Shown here piece by piece: positions 42,144-54,222 of a stretch of 64,000 nt of DNA; position 1 is the stretch's first letter, and each line of letters begins with the position of its first letter. Origin of the DNA: Sycon ciliatum (lineage: Eukaryota > Porifera > Calcarea > Leucosolenida > Sycettidae); the NCBI RefSeq assembly GCF_964019385.1, contig NC_088645.1, forward strand, positions 38,570,350 through 38,634,349, given 5' to 3'. The notes under the pieces were generated by a model. It was not told the origin of the DNA and made no database searches. It saw only the letters and a list, made by a program, of their open reading frames with translations. Position numbers and translations under genes: made by a program.

Positions 42144-43000
42144 ATACCGTCTACAACTCTGCATCTGCCAGCAACTCCACGCTATACTCTCGCATTCATA
42201 AGGCTGGTTCAAGGTCGAGTACAGGTCAAGTTCTGGACTCTGAGCGTTAAGTACTGGCTCGTGCTACTTCACCTGCTGACTCTGAGATGACTACAGTTGG
42301 AGCTGCTGGACAGCCTCCAGTTCAGGGCGAAGTGCAAGCCTGTCAAACCACTGATATGCTTCCCAGATACTGCACCAGGAACGCAGTGAGACCAGGACGC
42401 CAATCCAGGAGAGCAACAGATTTTTCAGTGGCAGGGGAAGGCACCTCATCAGTCACCTGACACTGACAAAAATATTCACCATGGCATCAGGGAAGCATAC
42501 ATTCCCAGCAACTCCCCAGGCTGCCAAACTCGCCAACGCTTTCTCCACTGCAGCTGAAAGTGACGAAGTTTCACGTGCTGAAAATACGGATAACAGTGGC
42601 GCACAAGTCACAATCAACGGAATAACATTAGAGTGCTAACTTGACAACAGTACCATCTTTCCACAACCTCTGCTCCTCATGCCCTAGTTCCTCTAAATCC
42701 AAACGCTACATCATTCCAACCCACTGTTACAAGAATAGTGCTTGCAACATCGGAGCAAGATTTGACCATTGCATTCCTCAACACTTGTAGTCTACGCTAT
42801 GAAGTACAAAGTACATAAACTGTGGGACTTGGTGCATTTGATGGACTGGGACATTGTCCGTGTGGCCGAGACTTGGTTACCAACACAGTAGCTAACAATG
42901 AGATCGATATAATTATCTGGATATAGCCTTGCCAGGCTGGATTGAGCCGGCCTTCCCGGTGGAGGTGTGTGCCTATATTACCTGTCCTGGAACGTTACTC
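42144..43000 (+). pseudogene. Segment C ORF1/endonuclease relic
   Basis: Collinear with 22222-22440 and 24022-24590 of segment B. About 42800-42895 extends further and reads KVHKLWDLVHLMDW...VAETWL across frames, the start of an AP endonuclease. Heavily decayed. Confidence 0.5.
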
Positions 43001-43621
43001 TACACTTCAGACTATCCTCCTGTGTAATAATTTTTGGATGGTTTAGCTGATAGAGTTGTCAGTAACAAGTGACAAATCACTAGTCAAATTCCGACAGTTT
43101 CGATGACGCGGAGGAAGTGTATGTTTCGCGTCGGAATATTCCTGGAAAAGACACACATGTGGGAGGGAAAAAACAGAAATGGAGGAAAACAAACTCCATT
43201 GTATGTGTACTGAGCAATGTTGCACACGGAATATCTTCACTACTGAACTATCTCTTATCCAAAAAGACAAAAGTCTCCACAGTACAGCTGGAAGACTGGG
43301 CTGGAGCGATGAAGCAACAGGCTTCATGGTTGGCTCATTCTGTACTTTGACATGATTCCTCTCCATCACGATCCAGCAAAATCTCGGAGTCCTTGACACC
43401 TGGAATCTCTGCTCGCTTGGTGAACAGTCCCTACCGCACGGCTTGGAAAAATAGAATTTTCATCGCTCGCACAGTCACACTTTCTACTGTACTCTGTAGT
43501 ATCATCGCCGTGCATGATTATCGAGAAGCTTATAACCTTTGATTTCATATTGGCTAGAGAATGTTCCCCAGAACAGCAATCGATTGACTCATGTGAGTGT
43601 TTGTTTTCTTTTCTTTTCAAC
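43001..43621. other. Unassigned
   Basis: No gene, RNA or repeat recognised in about 620 bp. Confidence 0.4.
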
Positions 43622-43762
43622 TGTTGTGTATAGTGTTTGTCGCCGTATTGTCCCTCTCCGCATTGCTTCTCTCTTATCTATGATACGCATGCTCATTGTA
43701 AATAAATCAGTCTTTGTCTAGACCCACAAGGGACTCCTGCGTGGCACCAGGCGAACACAACA
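43622..43762 (+). repeat. Possible short solo LTR with primer-binding-like sequence
   Basis: 141 bp beginning TGTTGTGT and ending ACACAACA (8-bp inverted termini, TG...CA), followed at once by TGGTGGCAGCTGTGG, a start typical of tRNA-primed elements. The first 124 bp resemble 2807-2930. No partner LTR or coding region follows, and no duplication was found. Confidence 0.4.
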
Positions 43763-44997
43763 TGGTGGCAGCTGTGGTTTCTACGCCTGTAGAATTAGGA
43801 AAGAACCCTCTCTGCCGCTAGCAGCAGTTCGAGCATCCCCAGCTCTGGGACAGTCTCGTTATCGTCGTCGTCACTCTGAAACGTTTGGTAACACTAAATG
43901 TCAGTCCAGTCATGCTCGGCATGCACTACGCTCTACTTGTTTCGTCCCACTCGTGAACTCTATTCTTCATCAGCAGTCACGCCACTGCTCCTTGTCTCTC
44001 CTGACCGTCGTCCCTGTCCAGCCAGTTTGTCGTCCCGCATGCTCAATCTCTCAGCAGCTCCAATAAGCCTGCTGGTGAGTACTGATCGCCATGTCCCCAT
44101 GCCGTGCTCAACCGATCCGTCTGGGAGAGATAGAGGTGTCACGGTACGGACGTGCCTCGGCCTGGAGCGTTCCGGATCGACTCTGACTCATGAAGGAAGG
44201 AACTGTCAGGCGTATGGTTAGCAGTAGCTCATTCTCTCTTTGTGTTTCATTTGTTTTGTTTTGACCTGTTCACTTGCGGTATATTATTATTATTATGTAG
44301 ATTCTCAATCGTACATCACTGAACACCAGACGTGCAGACATTCTCACACAGTCACATATTGTTGTCGCTGTTGCTGTAGTCTAACCAGACGTTGTACCTC
44401 TCTGCGATGGCCTTGCCAAACATGAGAGTCCTGGATGCGCGTGCTTCTTTATTCTTTCTATTCACTCTCGATCTCTTCATTGTTGGTCTCGAAATTCTTC
44501 ATTAATTAATAAACATGAAATAGGAGTCATAGGACGGAACGCAACACGGTTTTGTAAAGCAAATAACTACATGTACTAGATGTAGGAACCTGTGAACCTG
44601 TGCGTCACTAACCTTCATCAGTGAAAGTGGATTATGAGCAACACTGGCTCACGCAATATCGTATCAGGAAAATATTTCATCGTTTCCGTCATAAAATACC
44701 CATCATCAGGAATGATAATTATAGCAACAAGGACATCAAGAATGAATTTAGGCATGGTCACCACTGGGAAAGGTTTGGTAATGAACAGTGCTGTGGGGAG
44801 ATAATATTCATACATGCATGAACTATGGAGAGAGTGAAAAAGAGGTTGAGGAAGCATCAGAAACAAACACAAAACTGGTACAGCAATAGCATGATACGTG
44901 ACAACTGTAAAACATTGCACATGCACCAAGCAGAACATATGCATGTATATGTATGGTATGAACTCGGATGGAGAGCCAAGGATTATTTATACAAAGC
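43763..44997. other. Unassigned
   Basis: About 1.2 kb without a recognisable gene or repeat. Short frames only. Confidence 0.4.
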
Positions 44998-45215
44998 AAA
45001 AAAGACCAAGAAACTACAAATTACACTATAATGTCCACTAACACCACCAGTTACTAAACAATCAGCTCATGCCATAACATTGCACGACACTGACCGGCGG
45101 TACTGACGTTCTACAACTACCTGGCTAGCAATGTTATCGCATGAGCTGATCGTTTAGTAACTGATGTTGCTAGTGGACATTATAGTGTAACTTGTAGTTT
45201 CTTGGTCCTTTTTTA
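44998..45215. repeat. Foldback repeat with about 80-bp arms
   Basis: Inverted arms 44998-45085 and 45132-45215 (AGACCAAGAAACTAC, ACACTATAATGTCCACTA and their inverses) around a roughly 45-bp loop. No coding. Consistent with a MITE; no clear target duplication. Confidence 0.75.
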
Positions 45216-45949
45216 CTTTTTAGAAATTTGTGCATGTTGGAGGACTGGAGCTGTCTAGCCTCTCTACCACCCCTCTTCGCCCAACACAACACACCAGCGC
45301 AAACGGCAGCCTCTTGGTGCAAATGTATGAATCATGAAAAATGCAAGTTGGCAATGGAGAGATAACAAGAAAAGAACAACAAGTACACAAAATCACGAGC
45401 ACTTTGGCCAGGAAAAGACACGTCAAACATGGCATCCAAAATGGCGGCAGGGCAACCAATAGGGGACCGTCGTGGCTGAAGCTGCTATTGCACCCACCGC
45501 CACCACCGCCACCATTGAGTGCAGAAAATAGATCTGAAAACGAAGTCGAGGAAACAGCAACTCAAACGAAGCACAGAAAACAACAAGACCAGCTACACGA
45601 CTAAGCGCAGCAAGCAAAGGCATAGTGATGACATCATCAGCCACGCGTGAAAACAAAATCTAGCATGCGCATGCAGCCCTGCAGGCGCTGGCGAAATAAA
45701 TAATGAAGTCGAGACGCAAATAAATAACGCAATGAACGATCGTTGCAGGAAAATCATTACAATTCAAATAAACTACTTCAAGGAAAGTGGCCATTCTGTT
45801 CCTGATGCCTCGTCGCGTCCCTGGTGGTGACAGTTTGGCATGGAAGTATGGGATTTGGCAGTTGTCTGCTTTTCTCACACATTCTGTTTTTAACCTTATA
45901 GTGCATTGGCGCATGGGCCTCCTTACTCCCCTCCTGTAATGTGCTAGAA
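45216..45949. other. Unassigned
   Basis: Contains a CACCGCCACC run at 45495-45515. No recognisable gene. Confidence 0.4.
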
Positions 45950-46445
45950 TTAACACCATAATTATTTGGCATGTGCCCTCACTGAGCACAATGGTGCGCT
46001 GTATTCAGTTCTGCTGCTTCTTCTCCGTGATGTGCACAGTTTCAACTTCTCTCCCCCTCTGCATAGAGGTGACATAACTCGCATCCCTTTTTTGGCGCTA
46101 CACTCTGCGTAACGCCATGGCACGCGCCCTCACTTCACAGAGCAGAATGCAATGGCGCGCTACCTTCAGCTGCTTCTTCTCCGTGAAGTGCTAGTTGCAC
46201 TTTCTCTCTCTCTCTCTGTCCCTCCCCCCCCCCCCTTCTGCATACTAGGTGACATAATTCGCATCTTTTTTTGGCGCTACACTCGGCGTATATATACTGC
46301 TCTTGTGCGGCTTCCGCGGTATTCATTGTTATTACCTGCCGATGGCCAAGTGCCGAAACGTTGTCAAAATAACGGAACTGGTTCGGATGTGCAGTGCGAT
46401 GGGAATGGGTGTGTCCATCCGAATTCCTTTCAGAGATGAAGCTGC
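45950..46445. repeat. Second copy of the Penelope-flanking repeat
   Basis: Similar to 2255-2710, including the GATGGCCAAGTGCCGAAACG motif at about 46340-46360. No Penelope ORF is attached, so it is probably a solo pLTR-like copy. Confidence 0.65.
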
Positions 46446-46682
46446 ATGAAGCCTAAGCTCTTCTTCAAATTCAAGGAAGATGAGAAGTGAAACGACTAGC
46501 ACTAGAAGAAAATAGATTAGAATATAGAACGAGGACAATGGAAGCGTAACACGGATGAAGCTACAAAGAGATAAGAGGCATGATACACTGATGACAGATG
46601 TCACCACACCAAATACATAATCGTCATGTTTGTCAACACACACATTGTATCGTCACACTACACACATTGTCATATTGTCACA
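46446..46682. other. Possible 3' LTR zone of the Ty3/Gypsy relic
   Basis: On the minus strand a purine-rich CAGGGGGAGGTG (46683-46694) precedes TGACAATATGACAATG, a plausible LTR start. The other LTR end could not be placed. Confidence 0.3.
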
Positions 46683-47164
46683 CCTCCCCCTGGTGACATC
46701 ACGTTAACAGTTAACTACAATAACGAACAGGAGGAACGAGACCAGCACGGTTATGAAGACGATGACCACCAACTTGAAGTGGTTGGGCTGGTACATCAGA
46801 ATCAGAATCACTAGTACATGTATCATCAAACTCAGACACACTCACTCTTGACGGCTTAATCATATCAATGTTGACAGTCTTCACAGAATGTCGACCGTTA
46901 GTGTCTCTTACAATTACAACAGTTAATGGCGACACAACACTGTCAACTGTCCATCCGGCCTCATACGGCACTGTTCGCTTCTGGCCGCGATCACCCTGCC
47001 GCAACATCACCGTGAAACCAACACTGTAGGGGTTCACAACTTCACACACTCAACAGGTTGAACAAAATCAGCAGAAGACAACTCACTTTGCACATAGTCT
47101 CGCACGACAACCGCTTTACTACACAAGCTATCGACCCATGCACTGGGGGACATGTCGCAACGTT

Positions 47165-47166
<2 letters not shown>

Positions 47167-47210
<44 letters not shown>

Positions 47211-47217
47211 AAGGCCA
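47167..47217 (+). repeat. T51 homopolymer
   Basis: 51 consecutive T, which is poly(A) on the strand of the integrase relic. Possibly the tail of a tiny retroposed insert. Confidence 0.9.
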
Positions 47218-47395
47218 CAGCTTCCAATCATGACATGCAAAGCAGCGGTGCAGCATCGCAGGCATGAATCGTGGACGTGGTGACGGGGTCTGATGTGCTC
47301 CACCGACCTAGGGTCTCGGCTTCACTGCACAGCAAACGCGTCGAAAGAAAACGGGGGCTAATAATTATCGGGAGATGGGGGAAGAAGAAGAGAAG

Positions 47396-47734
<339 letters not shown>

Positions 47735-48603
47735 TAGTCCACGATCAAGCCATGAGGAACCCAGCCACACATGGCTTCACTAGGAGAAACACCAAGCGCA
47801 GAATGGGGATGAATACGATAATAATACAACAATACGTTCAAAGTAGACACTCAATCATCGGATACTTGCACAGTCTTGCGAATCAAATTCAGCAAAGTCC
47901 GGTTGAAGCGCTCGACACCACCTTCACTTTGTGGATGACGCACTGCACCATGTCGCACTTCAACACCAAATGCATCATACAGAGACGTAAATACCTGATT
48001 AACAAATTCTGTGCCATTGTCACAACGCACCACTGCTGGGACACCCCAGCGGGAACATACATCCACAAACACAGCTGCTACAGACGGACCATCATGGCGA
48101 ACCAATGGGACAACCTCGACCCACTTAGCAAACATATCAGTACAGACGATAACACAATGATACAGGTGGCTTCTATTCGGGCCCAACTCAAGGGTATCGA
48201 GCTGCACTACATTCCACGGACCAGACGACATAACCGGACGTGCTGGCTCAGCAACAGGCCCACGCTTAGAATTAGCAGCAGCACACACATCACACGACTG
48301 AATCAACGACTGACAAACAACAGCCATATTTGCAAAATAACAACTCGCACGCAACAGCCTCCATGTGGTCTCCCAACTGGAATGACCGCTCACAGCATGG
48401 GCACGACACACCACTTGCTGCTGCAATGACTGAGACACAACTGGTACAACACGCACATCATTCGGCGGTACTTCTACACTACGATACAGGTAACCATCAT
48501 CAGATACAGACAATTGAGACTTCAATTTCTTAAACACTGGGTCGAAAATCTCACGACCATGACGCACAGACTCAATCACACTAACAACAATAGAATTACC
48601 GGA

Positions 48604-49708
48604 CCCTGCTCCCTCAGATGCTCCACCTCTTTGCACCACCCGCTTCCAACCAGAGGCTGTGCGCCGCCTCCTGGCAAGGCTCGACGTCTCCAAGGCTACA
48701 GGGCCTGACGGTATTTCTGCTCGCGTTCTTAAGGAATGTGCTCACGAGCTCGCAGAGCCACTGTCCAAGTTATTTGCTTTATGCTTCCGGTCTGGAGTCC
48801 AACCTAGGATGTGGAAGACGGCCAACGTGGTTCCGATCTACAAGCGATCTTCCCGCTAAACCCTTAAGAACTACAGACTTGTATCCTTACTGTGCATAAT
48901 CTCGAAAATCATGGAAACTCTAGTAAACAGACACATCGTAAACTATTTTGAGGACCACCATCTGCTCGCGTCGCACCAGTTTGGATTTCGCAGAGGCCTC
49001 GGAACATCAGGCGCATTACAAGCTCTCCAAACTGCCTCGGCAAGCGCTGTTGGCTGTGGAGGGGCGGCTCGTATCCTTGCTGTGGACACTGCAGGAGCGT
49101 TTGATCGTGTCTCACGTGCCGGCCTCCTCCACAAGGTGCGTAGCCTAGGCATCGAAGGTCCGCTTCAGAGATGGCTGGTCTCGTACCTGGACACCCATTC
49201 CTTACAGTGCCTCGCTAGAGGGCGCACATCATCTACGTATAGGACCTCCGCTGGAGTCCCCCAGGGAAGCATTCTGGGACAAATGCTTTTCCTGGCGTAC
49301 GTCAACGACGCGCCAGATGTTCTCGCTGACGGTGCCAGCTTGGAGGCCTATGCTGACGACACAACCTTGTACAGCTTAGTCACCTCGCAGCACACCCCGG
49401 AAGCCACAGCGCAGTCACTGCAGGTGTCCGTTGACCGACTGCACGAGTGGGGCCGCACGTGGAAAGTGATTTTTGAACCAACTTAATCCCAGGCCATGAC
49501 AGCCACCCTCAGACGCGCCAGCTTAGATCTCCCCCCGCTCCTGTTTGGTGACACACTAGTGCCCAAGACAACCAGCATCACCCTCCTTGGTGTGAAGGTG
49601 GACGCCAAGTTGACCTTTAGCGATCACCTACGCTCCGTAGCCACCCGTGCACGCCAACGGCTTGGGGTCCTAAACAGAGCCGCCCACATCCTCACCCCCG
49701 CCGGCCGG
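48604..49708 (+). pseudogene. CR1-like RT, part 1 (left of the Ginger-like transposon)
   Basis: 5'-truncated RT: RRLLARLDVSKATGPDGISA, NVVPIYKRSSR, LVNRHIVNYFEDHHLL, HQFGFRRGLGTSGAL, RILAVDTAGAFDRVSRAGLL (motif A), SAGVPQGSILGQMLFLAYVN, LEAYADDTTLYS (catalytic YADD) and ITLLGVKVDAKLTFSDHL. One frame throughout, with two in-frame TAA codons (48857-48859, 49484-49486). Interrupted at CCGG 49705-49708. Confidence 0.88.
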
Positions 49709-49955
49709 TGTAAACGCGAAAACGGTTCCTCCGCGAAAATGGTTCCAGGCATACACCGGTTTCCCCCTGGAATCCACAGCCCACTAATTTCTGATGTATG
49801 ACTAGCCGGGCTAGCCCCGAAAACGGTTTCAGGGATTAATTTTCTGGTGTAGGACCATCCGCGAAAACGGTTCCAGGCAACTGCGACCACTGTCTACTGT
49901 GGAACCGTTTTCGCGGACTGCAGCAACTGGGATCATCCGCGGAAACGGTTCCAGG

Positions 49956-51037
49956 CTCCAGTCTGTACATCCTTGACTGCTCCAGTACTGAGAAACTATT
50001 CGAAGACTTTTGTGACTGTTGCTTTCCATTGCCTTTGTAGAGAATCACTCGCGATGGCCGAGGTATTTATGAGTTTGTGAGTGTTGCTTTCCATTGCCTT
50101 TGTAGAGAATCACTCGCGATGGCCGAGATAATTAATAAATGAGAGTTTGTGAGAATTCTTATTTTATGGCTTTCCTCTCAGACCTTACAATTTTTCAGTA
50201 GCTGTACTGCTGGCACTTGGCTTGGAGACATTAATTTTAGCAGGATTTGTGAGAACCTATACAGCTGGTACTTCAGTACATGGCTACCTGAACATTGATG
50301 GACATCTCGATTTGGTTTGTAGATGCAAATCATCGACAGCGTTCGTATCGCTTATACAATAGAGAGTCAATACAGAAGGCCGAGACATTTAGCATAATTT
50401 GTGAGATATTAACCTGCCTGCACAGCTAGTACTTCAGTACATGGCTAGCTGAAGTATGGAGATCTGGATTTGATTTCTGGATGTGAATCACCGTCAGCGC
50501 TTATCAAGCCATCCATGCAGTACACCTACGTGAAGAACTCCTCAAGTCATGTATGTTGTACGCCTACGTGAAGAACTTAGTGGAGCTAGTGGAGCTGCAC
50601 CATACTCTAACATCTTGGCTGTGTCTGTGTCTGGCCAGAAAGCTAGAGATTGCCTGGGACCCGCTCCCTCTACAAGAGGTCAGAGCTGGTGTCCAAGTGT
50701 CGTCATGAGAACAAGTTCTACCTTCGCAACTTTGTCGGCAACACATGCATAGCTTTGTAATCACGCTACCTGCTTTGTGTGTGGGTGAGGGTGTGTGTCT
50801 GCGGCTGTGACTTTCGCAATAGAAGCCTGGTTTCCATGCTGACATACAAATAAATACCTGGTTGAAGTATAAGCCTGATACACAATACACAACATCACGG
50901 TACATGCATACACCCTTCTGTAAATGTACATGCATCCACACCAGATATACATGACTATGCATGTCACAACGCCATTCAAACGTATAGAAGTAGAAAACCG
51001 TACTTTACCAATAAAGAAAGACACCAGTTTAAACAAA
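49956..51037. repeat. Inner left part of the Ginger-like element, with a 59-bp tandem repeat
   Basis: 50026-50128 holds two copies of GTTGCTTTCCATTGCCTTTG...GCGATGGCCGAG. The rest has no recognised domain. A minus-strand open stretch near 50560-50740 could be element coding sequence but matches nothing I know. Confidence 0.6.
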
Positions 51038-51436
51038 GAATAAGAATATTATAGTCGTGGATAGTTGTTAAACAAAGAATAAGAATATTATAGTCGTGGA
51101 TAGTTGCTGCATAACTCGTTCTCATGTATTTCTTCTCTTTTTTACATTTATAACTGGCTCAGTATCCGAGTTTAAATATAAAGGAAGTGTACAATAATTG
51201 CTCGGATACAAATGTAAAATAGAAGAAAAACACTACGGAACGAGTGATGAAGCAACTATCCATGGCTGTAACAAGATAATAAGCAGTCAGAAAGTGCGCT
51301 AACAAGGCACAAAACTGAATGTCTCAGTAGCCTGTCAGTTGTGTGCCCTGTTATCGCACTTTCTGCCTATTATCTTGTTGCAGTCGGGGATAATTGCTTC
51401 ATAACTCGTTCCCTAGTGTTTTTCTTCTTTTTACAT
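51024..51436. repeat. 41-bp direct duplication and alternating hairpins
   Basis: AAACAAAGAATAAGAATATT...GATAGTTG is repeated directly at about 51031-51069 and 51070-51108. Arms 51102-51172, 51210-51262 and 51340-51436 carry AACTCGTTC and its inverse with TTCTTCT/ACATTT, so the middle arm can pair with either neighbour. 51225-51436 is a near-perfect 212-bp hairpin. Likely MITEs. Confidence 0.7.
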
Positions 51437-52523
51437 AGAATAATTGCAACAATGTGTCCAGTACAGAGAATGTGTCGAAAATGAAGGAGTCATAAAGGAT
51501 CAAATCTGCTCTTTCAGAGTTAAAATAAAGTTACAGTCAGAAGACACAGAAGCACATCATACACATACCTAATAAATAAATAAATAAATTCGACGGGTTC
51601 GCGTACCAGGCAGGTCAAGAACAAGGAGTCGTACAACTCCCTGGTCAAGAACCACCTTTCCGCCTCCGTGGGACGCCACCACCCCATGATCAGGCGTCAG
51701 ATGCAGCTCCTAAACGGTGGGGAGGATAGATCAGATCCACCAACCAGATGCCAAAGGCCTCAATCCCATACACATACCTAAGAATCATATAACTACAATA
51801 TGAACAAAGCAAATGCTAGGTCCTAAATACACATCACTGTCTGAAAGTGAAAGCCTAAGAAAGTGGTGGGATTTAGCCCAATGTAACACACGATAGATGC
51901 ATTCAAGACTTCTATGGCGTGCTACAATGGTTACCAGGTACAACCACGAGGAGGTACCCACCAATTGTACCCATTTTTTTGGCGCCAGTTACCATGCAAT
52001 CCACATCGGAGGAAGGACAAGTAGGCTAAAGGAAAACACAAACAAACAAACTACTTTTGGGGCATGCTACAAAGATTAGGTTGAAAGCTCACGACGCACT
52101 CATGAAAAGTGCATAAAATACGCACTGGGCAAGGTCAACTTACATCAGCTTCTTCCGCTCCTTGCTGAACGGAGTCTGCCGAAACTACCACACCATCCAC
52201 ATCGGAGGAAGGACGAAGGACAAGTCGGCTAAAGGGAAACACAAACAACAAACTACTTTTGGGCATGATACAAAGACTACTGTAAAAGCCATTATTCTAA
52301 CGAGGCGCATATATAACGATTTCCCAAAAAATTACTGGTTTACGTGTACCAAAGGTAACGATTCTCACTTATTCTCAACGCTCAATAGGACAGTATATTA
52401 TGTATCGATTTCTGTATAACGATTTCTATTTTAACGACAGATTTCTCCTCCTTAACTCGTTAGAGTTATTATTAATATTATTATTATTATTATTACGAAG
52501 TAGTGGTTGCGACTTCGGCGATG
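51437..52523. other. Unassigned interior of the Ginger-like element
   Basis: No gene recognised. 51600-51740 is a GC-richer patch with GTCAAGAACAAGGAGTCGTA, inversely related to 53555-53580. 51985-52060 and 52180-52265 are imperfect direct repeats (CCACATCGGAGGAAGGAC, GGCTAAAGG, CAAACTACTTTTGG). Confidence 0.45.
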
Positions 52524-53001
52524 ATTTGTAAGAAAGGGTTTGCTCCCCACACTGGAGCTCGCGCTATTCCGCCGACTTTACTTGACACTTGACTGACTCA
52601 CGACTGCCATCCAGAGCACACGAGAAGTCCATCGAACCTTCCACTCGGCAAACCTGCAAGAAAGCACCACTCCCTGCTCAATACACAGTGTTTCGGGGAA
52701 TTCACCCCTCATCAGTTGAGCTTGAGTAGGCTGAGGAAGATTGTGCCTGAAGAGCACCACTTATATAGTGCTCTCCAGGCACAAACATCACCAGGGATAC
52801 AAACTTACTGAGACGCCCCGTTTCCAGCGCCACAAACACCTCGTGAACACCAGATAGCAGCGTGAGTCAGTGTCGCTCCTGGACGGTGAGAACGGATGGA
52901 CTCGTGTGCTCTGGATGGCAGTCGTGAGTCAGTCAAGTATCAAGTAAAGTCGGCGGAATAGCGCGAGCTCCAGTGTGGGGAGCAAACCCTTTCTTACAAA
53001 T
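52524..53001 (-). mobile_element. Foldback element with about 100-bp inverted arms and a hammerhead ribozyme
   Basis: 478 bp. Arms 52524-52624 and 52900-53001 (ATTTGTAAGAAAGGG, GAGCTCGCGCTATTCC and inverses). The centre carries a hammerhead ribozyme (52676-52721, minus) and, beside it, an 18-bp-stem hairpin at 52741-52784 (TTGTGCCTG/CAGGCACAA) with TATATA in its loop. No target duplication was found. Inverted partial copies with a hammerhead are known for Penelope-like pLTRs and related non-autonomous retroelements, which is the best guess. Confidence 0.65.
52676..52721 (-). ncRNA. Minimal type I hammerhead ribozyme
   Basis: Read on the minus strand: stem I 5' strand GCUCAA (52721-52716), core CUGAUGA (52715-52709), stem II GGGG/CCCC with loop UGAAUU (52708-52695), core GAAA (52694-52691), a 3-bp stem III closed by CUG (52691-52683), cleavage triplet GUA ending at 52682, stem I 3' strand UUGAGC (52681-52676), fully complementary to GCUCAA. 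All invariant core bases are present. The very short stem III is the form found in Penelope-like elements and animal retrozymes. Self-cleavage is predicted from sequence only. Confidence 0.85.
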
Positions 53002-53149
53002 TATTATTATTGCAAATAACGCTGAGTGAGTATACTGTACTGTAATTAAATAATGATACATGTATACAGTCATGACATTGTACAGATAGTTGACGTAGAC
53101 TTACTGAGTGTTAAAAGCACTGCACTTGCAGGCAAATGAAACATCATCA

Positions 53150-53275
53150 AAAAGTGTGGAGCACGACCGCGGTACCGCGAATGGCGAGTGTCAGTGGAAC
53201 CGCGCTGCTCCGCTGCATGTACCGCGGAGCAGCAGAGCCGCAGCGGAACCCGGGCCTTAGGCTGTGTTAACATGA
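53150..53275. repeat. Partial copy of the GC-rich TIR-like repeat
   Basis: Similar to 20834-20998 and 32698-32845 (GGCGAGTGTCAGTGGAACCG, GCAGCGGAACCCGGGCCTTAG). Only this end is present. Confidence 0.7.
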
Positions 53276-53343
53276 GAATTTTCAACCCGGGTTGAAAGTC
53301 TCTACAGTCATGTATGGTGGAAAATTAGGTGCGTGCTTACATG

Positions 53344-53725
53344 TACCGTAAAATCCCGCCAGAGCGCCCCGTCTCTCCTGTCCGCCCCTCCCTGACTTCT
53401 TGTCAGGGATGTATCCTCGTATGACTCTGTCGCAGTCTGTGATGCCGTACTGTACTGCAGACGCGTGCTCGACCCCGTTGGAAATGTACGCAACAGTGCC
53501 CACCCTAGGTACCCTCTTGACCAGGGATCGCACAAACCCTGAGTTTTGACGGGTCTGTACGACTCCTGGCTCTTGACCTTTGGTCGGTGTACGAGATGCA
53601 CAAAGTTTTCGTAGGGTGAGTACTTTTTCATGTTGCACTGAATGCGGCAAGGAGGACTCGCCCATCCGCCTCTCCCCACCTGAAGCGACGAGGAGGTAGG
53701 GGCGCTCTGGCGGGATTTTACGGTA
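53344..53725. mobile_element. Tc1/mariner-type MITE, 378 bp
   Basis: 53346-53723 with perfect TIRs of about 25 bp starting CCGTAAAATCCCGCC, flanked by TA. Both strands of the interior happen to be open for about 120 codons, with no known domain. Confidence 0.8.
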
Positions 53726-53940
53726 TATGAAGTGAGTTAATCCGGGTCAATTACTGTACTGATATTCCAACAGAAGCCTTGTCAGTTGTGGTCAGTTTTG
53801 TGTGTGGGCCTCCATGAAGACGGTTGAAAGTAATAATAATTAAATGTGGTGCACTAACTCCCTTACTTACACCACACACTACCATCCTCTCGACTTTCAT
53901 TGATTTGAGACTGAAAATAAATAAATCCAAGTAATATTAG

Positions 53941-54222
53941 TTACTCACCTCTCACAGACCTTCCTCCTCTCTTATCACGGCCAAGGTGACCAGACATATC
54001 ATGCGAGTGGCATGGATGCAAGATCTCCTTTTGTTGGCCGTCGTCTGTGATCCATTGTGGTAGGCCTTCATCTGTTTGGCGAAAAAGGACCCCACGATCC
54101 AAGACGAAGTTGACTGCAAAGTGTTTTATTGCTCTACGCCTCTTCGCGTCAGCAGGACACGAGGCAGGCGTTTGCAAGCAACGCTTGCAAGACTTCGTCG
54201 TAACACGCCCGATTACCACCAA
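53941..54222 (-). CDS. Integrase zinc-domain exon of the Ginger-like transposon
   Basis: Residues about 25-90 match the N-terminal zinc-binding region of retroviral-type integrases as found in Gypsy and Ginger proteins: DAKRRRAIKHFAVNFVLDRG, VLFRQ, KEILHPCHSHDMSGHLGRDK with the two histidines (H...GH). The coding stretch ends at GAGAG-GTGAGT (53948 and below), a consensus donor, so the two cysteines would be in a downstream exon. That exon and the DDE core were not found. The upstream frame has shifts, so the true start is uncertain. Confidence 0.6.
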   Translation of the reverse strand: MVVIGRVTTKSCKRCLQTPASCPADAKRRRAIKHFAVNFVLDRGVLFRQTDEGLPQWITDDGQQKEILHPCHSHDMSGHLGRDKRGGRSVRGE

